From Lepturacanthus savala (Eukaryota > Chordata > Actinopteri > Scombriformes > Trichiuridae), in contig CM060465.1 of the NCBI GenBank assembly GCA_030544235.1, forward strand, positions 11,088,501-11,152,500: 64,000 nucleotides of DNA, read 5' to 3'. Under the pieces are notes generated by a model that worked only from the letters and a program-made list of their open reading frames with translations, did no database searches and was not told where the DNA came from. The translations under genes were made by a program, and so were the position numbers. Positions 37,001 through 48,723 of this stretch are shown here, in pieces (positions within the stretch are counted from its first letter, which is position 1; each line of letters starts with the position of its first letter).

Positions 37001-38429
37001 CTATTACACATGATGCTCGCTCTGATTAATGGTGTGAGTTGAGAGGAGACAAGGGCAGGGATGCATCTGTGTCATAAACCTTCTGTGATGTTCTGTCACT
37101 GTTGCGTAGAAGAGGCCACACAGAACATAGGCCAGCAGGATCCGGTGGAGAAAGCTGTGACTTTGCAGCTTGGGACCCTTTTGACAGCTTTAAACGAGCT
37201 GGTCCAGACAGCCCTGCTGCCTGGAGCCTGCATGGTTACACTACTGAAAGAGCTGAGTCGCACATACACCACCCTCACCACCCTGGTCAAATATGTACGT
37301 TTTTGTCCACTATTCGCTTTCTATCTCATTTTTGTATTTGCCCACTGTGACAATTTCTTTTCTCCACATCCTGTATCAGTACATCCACAAGTGCAGCAGC
37401 CAGCCTGGTGCACTACCTGCACGCATTGAGAAGCTGGTGAGTGGGGGATTGGAATATATTTTGGGTCTCCAAATGTGTTTCTGATGTCATGCAAATGTAC
37501 GGTTTCTGTATCGTGTGTGCAGGTCAAACTGTCTGGATCCCACCTGACTCCACAGTGCTATGGTTTCATCTCATATGTACAGGTACAAATACTGTTTGTT
37601 TTAATCTGTAGACTCCTCACAACTATTCCATTTTTAACAGGGAATGTTTGAATTTTTTTTTTTAAATGTGTTTTATCTGCTAGAATGGAGAATCCAGTGG
37701 TGGGACAGATGACAAGAAGAAAAAGAAAAGGAGTGAGGTGAACACTGCTGCTTCTGTAAGGATGTTTCTCCCCTATAATTATGTAATAGAATATTAATAG
37801 AACACTGCAAGTTAAACGATTGGTTTTATTGGGTCTAGATCTGTTCTTTTCTTTTGTAGGCAAAGGTTCTACGTGAGACAACAGGCATTCCTAACTTGAT
37901 CTTCAGCATTGAACAGTATGAGAAATACCTCATCACACTCTCAAAGAAGTCAAAGGTTTGTGTGAGCTGCCAAGATCCATGTAAAACACACAGCTGTAAC
38001 CTCCTTGAACAATATTTGTACAGTGTCATCAATTTTAACACAATATTTCAACAACATCCATGTGCATGTTAATTGTCCAGGTAAATTTGATGCAGTACAT
38101 GAAGCTGAGCACCTCAAGAGACTTTCGCATCAACACTGCTACTCTGGACGCAGCCCTGCAGGAGCAGGACAGTCAGGAGGTAAGTGCTGTATTAAACATG
38201 GCAGCTTCCCAAACGACCAATAATACTACCTTCACTTGACATAGTCCTTTCCCTTTATCACATCAGTCAATAAAGCTGATCTTAAAGTCAGAGGTAACTG
38301 TTGGAATGTTCCTCTCTGGGATGCATCCATTCAGTATTTAATATCTGCTTCTTCTAATTCTTTCAGACCACAGAGTCACAGGACGCAGAGGAGACGCAAG
38401 AACCCAAACAGAAGAAGAGAAAGCAATGA
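28083..38429 (+). CDS. fanci: FANCI, Fanconi anemia group I protein (37 coding exons)
   Basis: Coding exons: 28083-28175, 28643-28715, 28875-29005, 29831-29984, 30064-30121, 30524-30565, 30707-30830, 30908-30993, 31081-31213, 31312-31389, 31475-31611, 31917-32097, 32214-32301, 32417-32547, 32625-32695, 32883-32997, 33090-33212, 33413-33481, 33969-34070, 34155-34343, 34598-34719, 34851-35012, 35199-35378, 35491-35657, 35753-35835, 35922-36038, 36114-36165, 36239-36366, 36709-36774, 36895-36991, 37110-37294, 37380-37436, 37523-37582, 37684-37755, 37860-37955, 38081-38179, 38367-38429. They sum to 3,984 bases, 1,327 aa (human 1,328). FANCI pairs with FANCD2 as a DNA clamp in crosslink repair. 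The monoubiquitinated lysine is kept in DGRKSAVTGFLLLLKNF (codon 32899-32901, residue 533), followed by the SQ cluster SSQCSQAISSSQ. Helical-repeat segments (EIPPLVYQLLLLAAK, HVEGTAILHIVFAI) match throughout. The end is a basic nuclear-signal-like KQKKRKQ. An alternative start is the ATG at 28095. Confidence 0.97.
33529..33898. mobile_element. Non-autonomous hAT element in a FANCI intron
   Basis: Ends TAGGGGTTGGA and (reversed) CCTACCCCTA, flanked by an exact 8-bp duplication ATAATTAC (33521-33528 and 33899-33906). Inner segments 'AATTAATTAATCG' and 'TAATTAATTCATCG' are inverted. The 8-bp duplication points to the hAT superfamily. It has no transposase frame. Confidence 0.8.
38337..38342 (-). 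terminator. Possible POLG polyadenylation signal (ATTAAA)
   Basis: ATTAAA on the minus strand, 230 bases past the POLG stop and inside the last FANCI intron. No AATAAA or ATTAAA is seen on either strand in the 141 bases between the two stop codons. Confidence 0.35.
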
Positions 38430-38570
38430 GCTGACAGCTTCACTCCTCTCTTATGCAGATGCTTCTCCAGATTCCTCACTCATCTTGAACTGGACCAGCT
38501 GCTGATGAGTCTCCTGGCTGTTGTGTATTTGTATTGTTGTTCTGAGGAACAGAGCTTGGCCCTCGAAGTG

Positions 38571-41500
38571 CTACCTTCCTTTGTTCAATGAGCCTTTAGT
38601 GGTGTCAATGATTTGGTAGATGTCCAAGGCTTCACCTGTAGAAAGTTTACACACATTATTTAATAATCTGTTTGTGTCCCTATAGTTTAAAGGTTTTGTA
38701 TTCTGTACATGGCATGTATTTCTAATACTATGTATATATAATTTCTGTGTTACACTGTGTGATGATTTGTCAAGGAGCAACCAAAGTTAAAAATAGTCTG
38801 ACTTTCTGCAACTCTGATTTAAATAAGTGCATGATCTGGTCCTGCCTGCTGTTTTGCACATCAGTGCTTATGTTATTGTTACCATGACTGTAACAACATA
38901 GTATTTAGAAAAATTCTAATTTTAGTTGCCAGTCTTTGCTACACAACACTGAAGGAATTTCATAGTTCAATCACATAAATAAATACACTTACCAATTATT
39001 ATCCAATTCATAACTCCTTTCAGCCTGGTAATTTTTCCTCTGTAGTGTTTGTGAGGTCACGCAAAAAACTAACCCAATTACCATTCACAGTCTATTAAAA
39101 TTAAATTAACAGATGGTGAAATTAACTAGTTTCCTGTAGGTTTCAATCTGACCTCCCACCTTTTTCTTTTTTCAAAACACACGTTTTAAGATAGTGCATT
39201 ATATTCAATGTAAGTGCATCCACGTATGTATCACACCACCGTTAAATAAAACTGACATAACTGTTATGATTGTTCAGCACTCACCAGGTGAAAGGTTGTA
39301 TTTTCTCTCCAAACCTGTGGGATTAGAGGGGGTCACGCAGTCCATGGTGACCTCCTTCCTCAGACACTGGTCAATGTCGACTGCACTGAAGAAAGCTACC
39401 GACTGTGGAAGGTCTGAAATGCCTAATGCATGGGCGAACATAGACCTGTGGGAGATGGACACACGTCATTACAAAGACCTCTGAATTACTTGTTCATTCC
39501 AGGGTGGATATTTCTGTCAGGGAGCCGTAACAAACCTCGTCAGCAGGTTGGTGATCTGGAGTGCGAGAGCTGCTCTGTAACGGTCTTCACTACGGACGAG
39601 GTACCGTACCTCATCATGGATGCTGATGCAGAAACGGCCGTCGATGTCATACTCCTCAAAGAGCCATTTCATAGCCACCAGCATCAGATGCAGGTAGTCC
39701 ACCGCTGAGCTCTGGACCACCCAGTTCACTCTGCTGGTGATAAACTGCCAAAAGAAATCCAGACACATGTAAAGATCCATTTTACACATTTCTTTAACAC
39801 TACTTGATAGGTGAGTACATAGCATATATAGCACAGCAGGATCATAAACTACACATGAAACATTCATCATACAACATGATTCAACATTCATACCAAAACT
39901 TTCATTAAAAGTCCAACAATCGCAAATCAGCATTACTGTTTTTGTTCTAAACCTCTAATTATAACATCTGAGTCAACGGGCTAGTCCAGTGTCAAAATGA
40001 CAACATGGTCAAGCAAATAATCTTTGTTTCATAGGAATGTATTTGTTTTATAATGTAACCTTTGCAGATGATCTTTTGCTACTGGGAAAGTAACTGTTCC
40101 AGGTTACACAAATACAGGTCAGCTGAATGGAGTTAACCCATTGACCAGTTGGACATTTGGATCAAAAATGGCAATGCTGCTTTACAATTATTGGACTTTT
40201 AATTTGAAAAATTGTCATTTATGTCTTCCACGTTCTTGAATGGTTTGGTATGAATGTAGAGTCATGTCTCATGAAAACAGTCATGAATGCTTTATGTGCA
40301 GTTTATGACAATATGTTATGAACTCACCTTTTGAGTAAAGTGTTACCCATGTGTCTTAAAGTTCTACATTAGAACAAAGAGGCAAATGCAAATAAAATGG
40401 AATTTTTATAAATACAATTTAGCTCTGAGTAGTTATTCATAAAAAGTGGTCATATCACTAAGACAGTAAAATCATAAAAGACTATAAACATCAAATCTCC
40501 ATATACTTATAATTTTTGACAGACGTGGCCATATCTGATAGTTACTGCTACGCATCAACATCACCTCACCTCATCCTTCACTGCACTGGGCTCCAGAGCT
40601 CTGCTGATCCTGCAGCCGAGTACAGGAGTGACCGGCTGGGCTGAATGAGCGATACTCTCCAGTTTATTGAACATGTCAGACTCTGTTCCCCCAGACCAAA
40701 GCCGTTTGCTGACCATATCCCACTTCCGCCGCCGAGAGCTTAAAGGGATGATGCACAAAGAGAGAGAGAAACAAATCAAGGAAATAAGCAACTGGGAGAA
40801 AGCAGGACAATTTTACTGTGACCCCCATAGGCTCCTCACAACTGGTTGTGGACGTGTGTCATAGTGTTGACTTGCTCTCTCACCTCTGTGAGGCCAGTCT
40901 AGTGATCCTGCGCAACTCCTGCAGTGAGACGCTTCCGTCTTCCTCCCTTTCCACGTCTATGTCCAGTTCACTGACCAGCCACTCACCATCCTCTGACAGA
41001 TGGTATCTGGCAAAAAAAAACACAAACATGCAGCATGAAAACTCAACTGCACAAACCTTTGCACCAACAACTAATGCTGCAATAAAGCGGGCATGTACCT
41101 GCGAATACCCTTTGTCAAAGCGTACATCTGCTTGGCCTTACTAGCAGCTTCTGTCTGGCCGAGGCGATGGTTGAACTGCATCAGCAGCCTCTCAGCAAAC
41201 GGCTGCCCTGCGCCGTAGATGCGTCCATAGTTAAACACCTTGGCGTGTTCCCGGCTGATGCCGACAGCATCAGCGGTGCGGCTGTGCAGGTCCGTGCCCT
41301 GACTCTTCTTCCCCTGAAGAGTCATCCAGCCAAACGCAGTGCAGCCTGAACACAGCAGAGACAGGACAATGTCTCTGCTGTGTTCAGGCTGTGTTTTTTA
41401 TCAAATTGCTTAAAATCCCATTCACAGCCAGATTGAAACCAATTCATGAAATTCCCCAAAATATACAGAAAACAATAGTAACCTGTGGGATGGACAGGAC

Positions 41501-44500
41501 TGAATCAACTCTAGTCAATCATTGTTACACAAGCTTTACATTGAACATTATAGGGTGGTGGTTTGTCTATTAAACTCAACTTCCATTTCCCCCTTTACTT
41601 ATTTATTTTACTTTTACTTCTTACTTCTTAGTTATTTTTTATACATAATATTTTATGTTATAACCTGGCAGCAGGCACTGTTTGAATTTTAATATGTGTG
41701 TTATATGCACATCATTTTATTTATAACCTGGCAGCTGGTACTTTTTAAGAAAAAAATGTTTCTGTATATTACTTAATTATTATTAAATGACTCCAAGACC
41801 TCTCTATTATATTGCCCCATATTTCAAATGCTTCCTACACCCTTGTAATCAGTTACACTGGATTTGATAATTGACAATTTTCCTAGACCTTGCACAAAAG
41901 ACAATTAATAATAATCATTGTATTATAATTACCATCATCAGGCAGGGGGACGGGCATAAGTATTTTGTAATTTCCCATCAGTAATTTTGGTTATTACAAG
42001 TGTATGATAATTCACCTCAAAATACAATTATTTAGTTTTTTTCAAAGCATTCTTTGTTTTCTGGCACTAGATTGTAATTTCAATTAGGGATGTCCCTGAT
42101 TCAATCATGTAATTTTCAAAGCATGACAGTCGTGTTGTAAACATTACCGTTACCAAGTCGCTATGTCGGATTTCCTCAATTGAATTGTCAGGTTCCAAAT
42201 AGCAGAAATAGTTTAAATGTTAGAAGCAAGGAGACAATTACTGCATGACTGATTCAAGTTAAAACTACTATACGCCACTGTCTGTCACCACTGCCTCTGT
42301 CAAACTGATGCAGCGTAGCACTCACAAACTCTCAGGAACATGCAATGCATGTTCCTGTACACTGGAGGTGTGGCTTTAGTCTGAAAAAAGGGGGTTTGGA
42401 CTTTTGAATGTTTCTTTTATTCTAAATGCTGCATGCTCACACCATTTTTTCCAGGACCAGTCACTCTACCTTTAAGGTAAATAGGATTTGGCTGGGATCA
42501 AATCTCACCGTGCATCCGAGCAAAGTGAGCCTCTCCGAGTACAGCAGCGATCCACAGCTCCTGGGAGTCTACGTCTGCTCCCACCAGGTGGTATCCAGGT
42601 GGCACCTGCACCATCGCCTTCAGCTCGCTGCCGACACGGTCCCTCTGTGGACATAAAAGCCTCAATACAAACGCTGTTCCTCTACTGTCTGATATTAGCC
42701 ACTTTATGTTTGTCTTTTTTGTCCTGCAGGCTTACTCGTGCATTACTGGCAGTCAGCCACGTTGGCTCCACAGCTCGCCGGGTTACGGTTCCCGCGGTGA
42801 TGACCCTGGGTAATATGGCTCCATACTGCCCCTCTTCATCATACTCTTTGTTTCTTGGGAGAGAGGAAGATTGAGTGACTTTTGTTACTATACGGCTCAT
42901 CAATAAACACAGTGGAGCTACTGATGTATCAGACAAACCTGCTGACAAATCGAGGGAGTTCTCCCTTTCGCAGCCTGACAACCATCTGAGAGCTGAGAGA
43001 AGACAAATCATGTATTAATCATTTTTATGTTAACAAAACTGATCGTGATTAGCAAGTTTAAGGTGAAACACGAGGATACCTTATACGTTTGTGTGCATTC
43101 CTCCAGAATGACATCATTTTGTTGATCTCCAGAGCACGTGTAGCGTTGGTTCCACCCCTCCCTGCCCGAAGGGTCCCATCCTCCATGTTGGGCAGGAAGT
43201 CTTTTGAAAAAGGACTGCCAACATTGTTGTGATTACCATCCTGAAACACACACACACGTTCTATTACACAATCAAAGTAGTGCAATGTAGCTACAATGTG
43301 AAACTTTACTTCACCTTATGAGGTAATTTGAAAAACCAGCAGCCTGGTATGTCTACATCATTGTAGGGGCCGTTTCCATGGTGATAGTGGCATTGACTCT
43401 CGTCCAGGACACCATGTGGATCTTGCGACTGTTGTTGATATAGAATAATAAGTATACCATAAACCACATCACACAACTCAGTTCCATTTCTACAGTTCAA
43501 TAGAAAAATTGATGTAACATAAAAATGTCAGTACACCAGAGGGCACTATTTCAATATACAAGCCAATAACTATAAAACTGGTGTAAAGAAATTACAGTGC
43601 AGTGTAAAAGTGTCCATGATTGAGGTTAAAAAAAGATGATAAAGCATCTACAAAAGAACAATTCACTCACCTCATTGTTCTTCCTCTTCACAATTTTCCT
43701 TGTCATGACACCATTTTCCTCTATCAGACTCTCCAGGGAAGTGAACTCCTCCACCTTGTAGTGAGGTTAAAAAACAAATCTCTATCATTAGAAATATTCT
43801 ATCTTTCAAGACTACAAGGCTCTGATCAATAATCAGACCAATACCCAATGAAAAGCATGTTAAACATGGTTGCTTGCAATGTAGACACAGATGTAGAGTA
43901 ACATTGATCACTACCAAGTCTAAAAAATAGTTTCCTTTGATGATTATGTTTGGAGGCCTTAAAGAGACATAAAGAAAAAACAAAAAATAAACATTTCAGG
44001 TATGTGCACTGTAGGCTACAGCATGAAGTTGCTATCTTTCTAGCTGGATATTTCAAACCCTGCTGCAACAATTGAGTCATATTACATTATGCAGATATAC
44101 CTTGTCCCAGACTGTGTTGTCTGTCCACATGAGGCTATCTGAGGAGTCGCTGTCCGGGTAGTCAGGCTGCTCTTTGCTGTTCTGAGCACAATATTCCCTG
44201 TACATACCTTCAATAGTACTGTGGAAGACATAAAGTGCATTTTATACATGTACAACAAATTTAATCCAACGTCTAATTCTAACTAAGGCTAAACAGTCAA
44301 TGAAACATCCAGGTTTCATTGACTAAACTAGTAACTATCTAGGTTATGAATCGCCTGCTCTCCTCTATGACAGCACCCTACTATATGAGAGCAGTGGATG
44401 ATGATGGATACCTGTGTGGACACACCGGCCCTGTGTTCTCCTCCTGAAGAGTCAGGTTATCCCTGCGTCCAGGGACCAGGTAGCCCCACCCGTGTTCCTC

Positions 44501-47500
44501 TGTGTAATGCAGGGGGAATCCATCCCAGGTCAGACCCATCAGTTTAGGAGTCACTCTCATCTGCAGGCTGATGAGGCTGGCTCCAGGCGACCAGCTGTCC
44601 TCCTCACTCATCTTCTCACACAGCTTACGATACCACCTGATGATGCAGTGAGGAAGGAGATCAGCAAGATGATAAAGATATGAATGACGCTGGGCGGCTC
44701 TGTGGTCGCCTGGTGCTGAGCTCACCCTGGGTGCCCGGGCAGATGTTGCCTCTTCTTGGGGAGTCGATTCATAGTTTCCTTCAGCTTCTCCATAGCCAGC
44801 CTGCCAGGGTCGGGACCTGCAATCTCCTCCTCAGATGGTGGACCTGGGTCTGATATCACGACAACAGTTAACATAAAATGATGTCTCTATGAATATAGCG
44901 CAGGGTCCGAGCATATACCTTCTTCCCAGTGTGGAAGAGGAGTCGCGGTTCGTGTTTCAGCTGCTTGCTTCTTCTTGCGGACCGGCATCTTCTTCAGCTT
45001 GAACTCCTGCACGTCCCACTCCAGATCCCAAAGCCACGGATCATTTTTGTACCTGGGAAAGGCAAGTTTATTTGTATAGTACATTACAACAACAACGTAA
45101 TTCAGGGTGCTTTACAAAAAAACATTAAAAGCATCAAGATACAATTTAACAACAGTTGATTAAAAGGGTAAAATTTTAAATTAAAATTAAAAGTGATATA
45201 AAAAAAATGTACAGTGCAGTGGAAAATAATTAAGGAATGACATCATTAATAGTAGCAGCAAACAGAAAAGTCTTCAATTCTGACTTAAAATCAGTGAGAG
45301 TTGCAGCAGACCTACAGTCCTCTGGGAGTTTGTTCCAGATGTGTGGGACATAGAAACTGAACGCTGCTTCTCCATGTTTAGTTCTGACTTTGGAAACAGA
45401 GAGCAGACATGTCCCAGACCATCTAAGAGGTCTGGATGGTTCATAAAGGATCAGCAGATCAGAGATATACTCAGGCCCTAGACCATCCAGTGCTTTATAA
45501 ACAGACAGGAAGCCAGTGCAAGGACCTCAGAACTGGAATGCTATGAGCTACTAATGCTATGAGGGTGTTTTTTTTTTAAATCAATCTCTTCTTTTTGTAA
45601 TTTATCACTTAAAGATAAAATATTAACATGCTGACAGCGCCTTACTTGTCGTCCTGTAGGAGCTGGCAGGCATCGTCCGCTAGAGTCATCAGAGACTTCT
45701 TTAGTTCTCTCTGGAGCTCTTCATAAATGTCCTGAGAGTCCTCTAGGTAACGTCCCCAGTTTTGATTGACAGGAAGGTAACTCACACCCATCTCTAGCAT
45801 CCCCGCAAATGTCACAGGATGAGGGCACCTTGTGCGAGACATGAGTAGCTGAAATCAATGTCATTATTCTAGGCTTGTGAATCAATAAACAGGAAGAATT
45901 AAAGGGAAACGTTGGTGCGTGGGGACATGCAGACCTCTCCATGAAGAGGGGGAGTTGTTCCACGAAGACTTGATGAGTAGCCTGGACATCCAAGGCGCAA
46001 TACTGCATCAACTCCTGTAGGGGGCAGCACAGGCAAAAACACAGGCCAGCCTCATGATGAATGCACTTCATTCAAAAACCTAATAGGATGAAACGTTTGG
46101 CCTTAAATTACAGACAATCAAACATGGGAATTATCATGAATCTCAAACCTGGAAGTTGTTCCTGACGTCCATCATGCTGCCCTTTACAAAGGTCTCCCTG
46201 GCCTCTTTCTTCAGCGCCGGCCCTCCCACATACAGAGCGTGGACGTCAGCCAGGTTATTGATGCTGCTAATATTCACCCAGTCCCAGGAGCCAATCTATA
46301 TGCAAGAAAACATGTCAAAAACCAACCAACTGATCTCACTTTAAAAGCCCTTACGCTTTTAACGAAAGCAGATCTGCAATACTACCACTCATAATGCATC
46401 TGGGTAGCTGGTAGAAAAAAAATAACACAAACCATTGGTCCGTTATTTTTCTGTCCGGCTTTCTGTCCGGATTTTTTAATGTGATCTTTGACCTCCTGGA
46501 GGCCTCTCTTCTTGCCCATCTTGCTGGCCATCCATAGTGTGCGCTGGAAACCAGTCAGGCCAGAGATGGCCATGTGAAGGCTCATGGTGTCCATGAAGCG
46601 TACCTTAGAGCCCTTTAAAAAAAAATGTATTTGAGAAATACACTAATGTTCAAAAGTTTGGGGTCACTTACAAATTTTCTTATTTTTGAAGAAAAGGCAC
46701 CGTATTTTCAATGAAGATAACTTTAAACTAATCAGAAATACACTCTATACATTGCTAATGTGGTAAATGATTATTCTAGTTGCAAATGTTTGGTTTTTGG
46801 TGTAATATCTACATAGGTGTATAGAGGCTCATTTAAAGCAACTATCACTCCAATGTTCTAATGGTACAATGTGTTTGCTCATTGTGTCAGAAGGTTAATG
46901 GATGATTAGGAAACCCTTGTGCAATTATCTTAGTACAGCTGAAAACAGTTTAGCTGGTTAGAGAAGCTAGAAAACTGACCTTCCTTTGATGAAAGTTTAG
47001 TTTGAAGGAAAAAAATATTATTTCAAATACCAATCATTATTTCTAACCTTGTCAATGTCTTGACTATATTTTCTATTCATTTTACAACTCATGCCTCGCG
47101 ACTCATACCTTTAGCAAGTATTGCTCCTTGATGTAAGATCGGTCAAAACTGACATTGTGACCCACTATGAGCCTCTCCTTCCACTGACCCCCAGGAGGCC
47201 GGGCGCTGTTGATCGGCGTCTCCAGTGGGATGAGGTCAGCGAGGGTCATCTGGTTGGACCATGAGTAGCGGTCCTCGATCAGACGCTTACTGCACCAGGA
47301 GTACCTAGCAAGAGGTGAGACATAAAAAGAAAATACCATATCTGAAAATATGCAAGGTTTTAGTAATTTTGTAAGCAGTAGTGGGGCAATGGAAACCAGT
47401 CATTCAACAACACCACATGAAGCTAATGATTCATTCCATTATCTACAACACTGCCTTTACCCTTCCTCACCAGCTTGTGGGAGACACAGCAACAGCCAGA

Positions 47501-48045
47501 GTGGGACACTGTCCCTCTGCCATGCAAACCTCCACATCAAACACCAGCGCTGTTTCCTCTGGGAAATCCACCTTCTGAGTCTCCCCGTTCAGCCCGTAGT
47601 GAGTCCAGCCAGCCTCGAACGTCCACTCCTGAGGCATGGGCGGCAGCTCTTCCTGCTGCAGCTGGCTAGCAGCCTCCAGGTACGGGAGGCTCTGCTTCTG
47701 GGCCAAAACCCGGAAGTGCTCGTCAATGTTCTTGCCGTACATCTTGGCGAGCTTCAGCTCCACCTCGGGTATCAGGGAGGTCTCCTTGCCCCACAGCTGG
47801 TGCTTCTGCAAGTGCCTGATACTGCGCTCCACTTCCTCCTCGTCATACTCTGGCTGCAGCCCTCGGAAGATCTGCTCATGGAGGTTCCTCGACAACATCT
47901 GGATGTTCAGGGGGTTCATGCGCGTCTCTGTAGAGTCCTCGCCCTGGATGGACTGAGGCTTGGTGGAGTAGCAGAAAGGGTGTAGACGCGTCCATCGTGT
48001 GGAGATGAGAGGCTTCTGCAGACGACGGCGCAACACATGCAGCAT
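38571..48045 (-). CDS. polg: POLG, mitochondrial DNA polymerase gamma catalytic subunit (22 coding exons)
   Basis: Coding exons in transcription order: 47471-48045, 47109-47304, 46433-46612, 46149-46295, 45935-46014, 45646-45828, 44919-45052, 44726-44849, 44412-44636, 44101-44218, 43671-43754, 43315-43428, 43080-43240, 42939-42992, 42736-42853, 42509-42644, 41099-41345, 40884-41006, 40570-40738, 39536-39744, 39285-39445, 38571-38635. Sum 3,603 bases, 1,200 aa (human 1,239). The N-terminus MLHVLRRRLQKPLIS is a mitochondrial presequence. The ATG at 48043-48045 is the first in frame after a stop. Exonuclease motifs: VFDVEVCMAEG (I), VGHNVSFDRSYI (II), YCALDVQATHQVF (III). Polymerase motifs: VGADVDSQELWIAAVLG (A), REHAKVFNYGRIYGAG (B), IHDEVRYLV (C), all with their catalytic residues. 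It replicates and proofreads mitochondrial DNA in the matrix. The intrinsic linker is shorter than in human. Confidence 0.97.
38640..39284. other. POLG last intron, likely carrying the FANCI 3' UTR
   Basis: No coding signal. A plus-strand AATAAA lies at about 38978-38983 and is the first clear polyadenylation signal after the FANCI stop, so FANCI transcripts may run through the last POLG exon. Confidence 0.45.
39745..40569 (-). other. POLG intron, AT-rich
   Basis: 825 bases with valid GT-AG ends. I see no repeat or gene in it. Confidence 0.7.
41342..41391. repeat. Perfect 22-bp inverted repeat over a POLG 3' splice site
   Basis: Arms 41342-41363 and 41370-41391 are exact reverse complements (core GCCTGAACACAGCAGAGAC) with a 6-base spacer. 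The POLG acceptor (TTCAG, 41346-41350 on the minus strand) and the first four bases of the exon lie in the arm. Confidence 0.9.
41400..42508 (-). other. POLG intron before the motif-B exon
   Basis: About 1.1 kb, AT-rich, with a partly duplicated segment (TTTATGTTATAACCTGGCAG near 41652 and TTTATTTATAACCTGGCAGC near 41717) and a 12-bp perfect inverted repeat CAGGAACATGCA with one central base at 42333-42357. No exon recognised. Confidence 0.6.
44295..44324. repeat. Perfect 12-bp inverted repeat with 6-base loop
   Basis: AGTCAATGAAAC (44295-44306) and its reverse complement (44313-44324), in a POLG intron. Confidence 0.85.
45056..45560 (-). mobile_element. L2-like LINE fragment filling a POLG intron
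   Basis: On the minus strand the frame reads LSVYKALDGLGPEYISDLL, then EPSRPLRWSGTCLLSVSKVR, HIWNKLPEDCRSAATLTDFK and SELKTFLFAA. This is the C-terminal region that follows the reverse transcriptase in L2-type LINEs. The 3' part (AGGCAAGTTTATTTGTATAG) lies within ten bases of the POLG acceptor at 45053. Stops are few, so it is a fairly young 5'-truncated copy. Confidence 0.75.
46639..47092. mobile_element. Internally deleted Tc1-like element occupying a POLG intron
   Basis: Starts TACACTAATGTTCAAAAGTT, followed by GGGGTCACTT, the terminus of a widespread fish Tc1-like family. The right part carries the family's downstream segment (AACCTTGTCAATGTCTTGAC, then TATATTTTCTATTCATTTT). The transposase region and the right terminal repeat are missing. 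It covers most of the 496-base intron between exons 46433-46612 and 47109-47304. Confidence 0.7.
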
Positions 48046-48723
48046 CACCTCATCAGGACTTCTCACTACGACTGGATGACATTAATACAGTGACCTTATG
48101 AGATGAAACTGCTATTATAATGTTAAGTGACTTTTCCTGCCCTACATCCATGTGATTTGAACTTGTAAACTTATTCAGTAAAGCTAAAAACAGCAAAACT
48201 GCCTTTAATCATACCTACATAGTCACAAAAAAATATGACACTTATGCAGATCACTGTTTATTTTCAGTCAGTCAATTTCTATACCAGCTTATTCATCATT
48301 AGGGTCATGAGGGTACCGTTCATTTTGTACATGAAAATTTTAACTATAACCATTAATTGACATCATTTTAATCCATGACTAAATTATAACTATAACTAAA
48401 ACCAAAATACACAGACTAAAGTCTGACTTTAGTCTAAACTAATCCAAATATAGGCGCCTACCACTAGATCAAAAATCCTCGGCAAAATTAATACTATTTC
48501 ACTTTTTCCAGAAAAGCTTAGACATTTATTTATATGAAATTACATGCTAACACAGTCCTACGGCAAACTATTACAGTATCATGAGACTGAATGAAGCAGT
48601 AGCAGCAGCTTCATGTTTATTTCCCTGAGCTCAGACTGTGTTGACTTGTAGCTGATGAGTAGATAAACACATTAATAGCTGGTTAGTGTCACTGTAGTTC
48701 AAATCAAAAGAATCGCACCTCAC
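48046..48723 (-). other. Probable intron in the POLG 5' UTR
   Basis: AT-rich. Contains a TCAGTCAGTCAATTTCTATA segment near 48266 and a run of ACTAAA-type imperfect repeats at 48340-48450. An acceptor-like ATCCAG at about 48073 precedes the POLG start codon by 27 bases. No coding signal. Confidence 0.45.

Noticed and set aside
47350..47985. 211-codon plus-strand open frame
   Set aside because: It lies antisense to the first POLG coding exon. The opposite strand carries an exonuclease motif and conserved protein, so this is a shadow frame.
47471..48045. A POLGARF-like overlapping ORF in the POLG first exon
   Set aside because: No long alternative sense frame is visible here, and the human overlapping ORF is thought to be mammalian.
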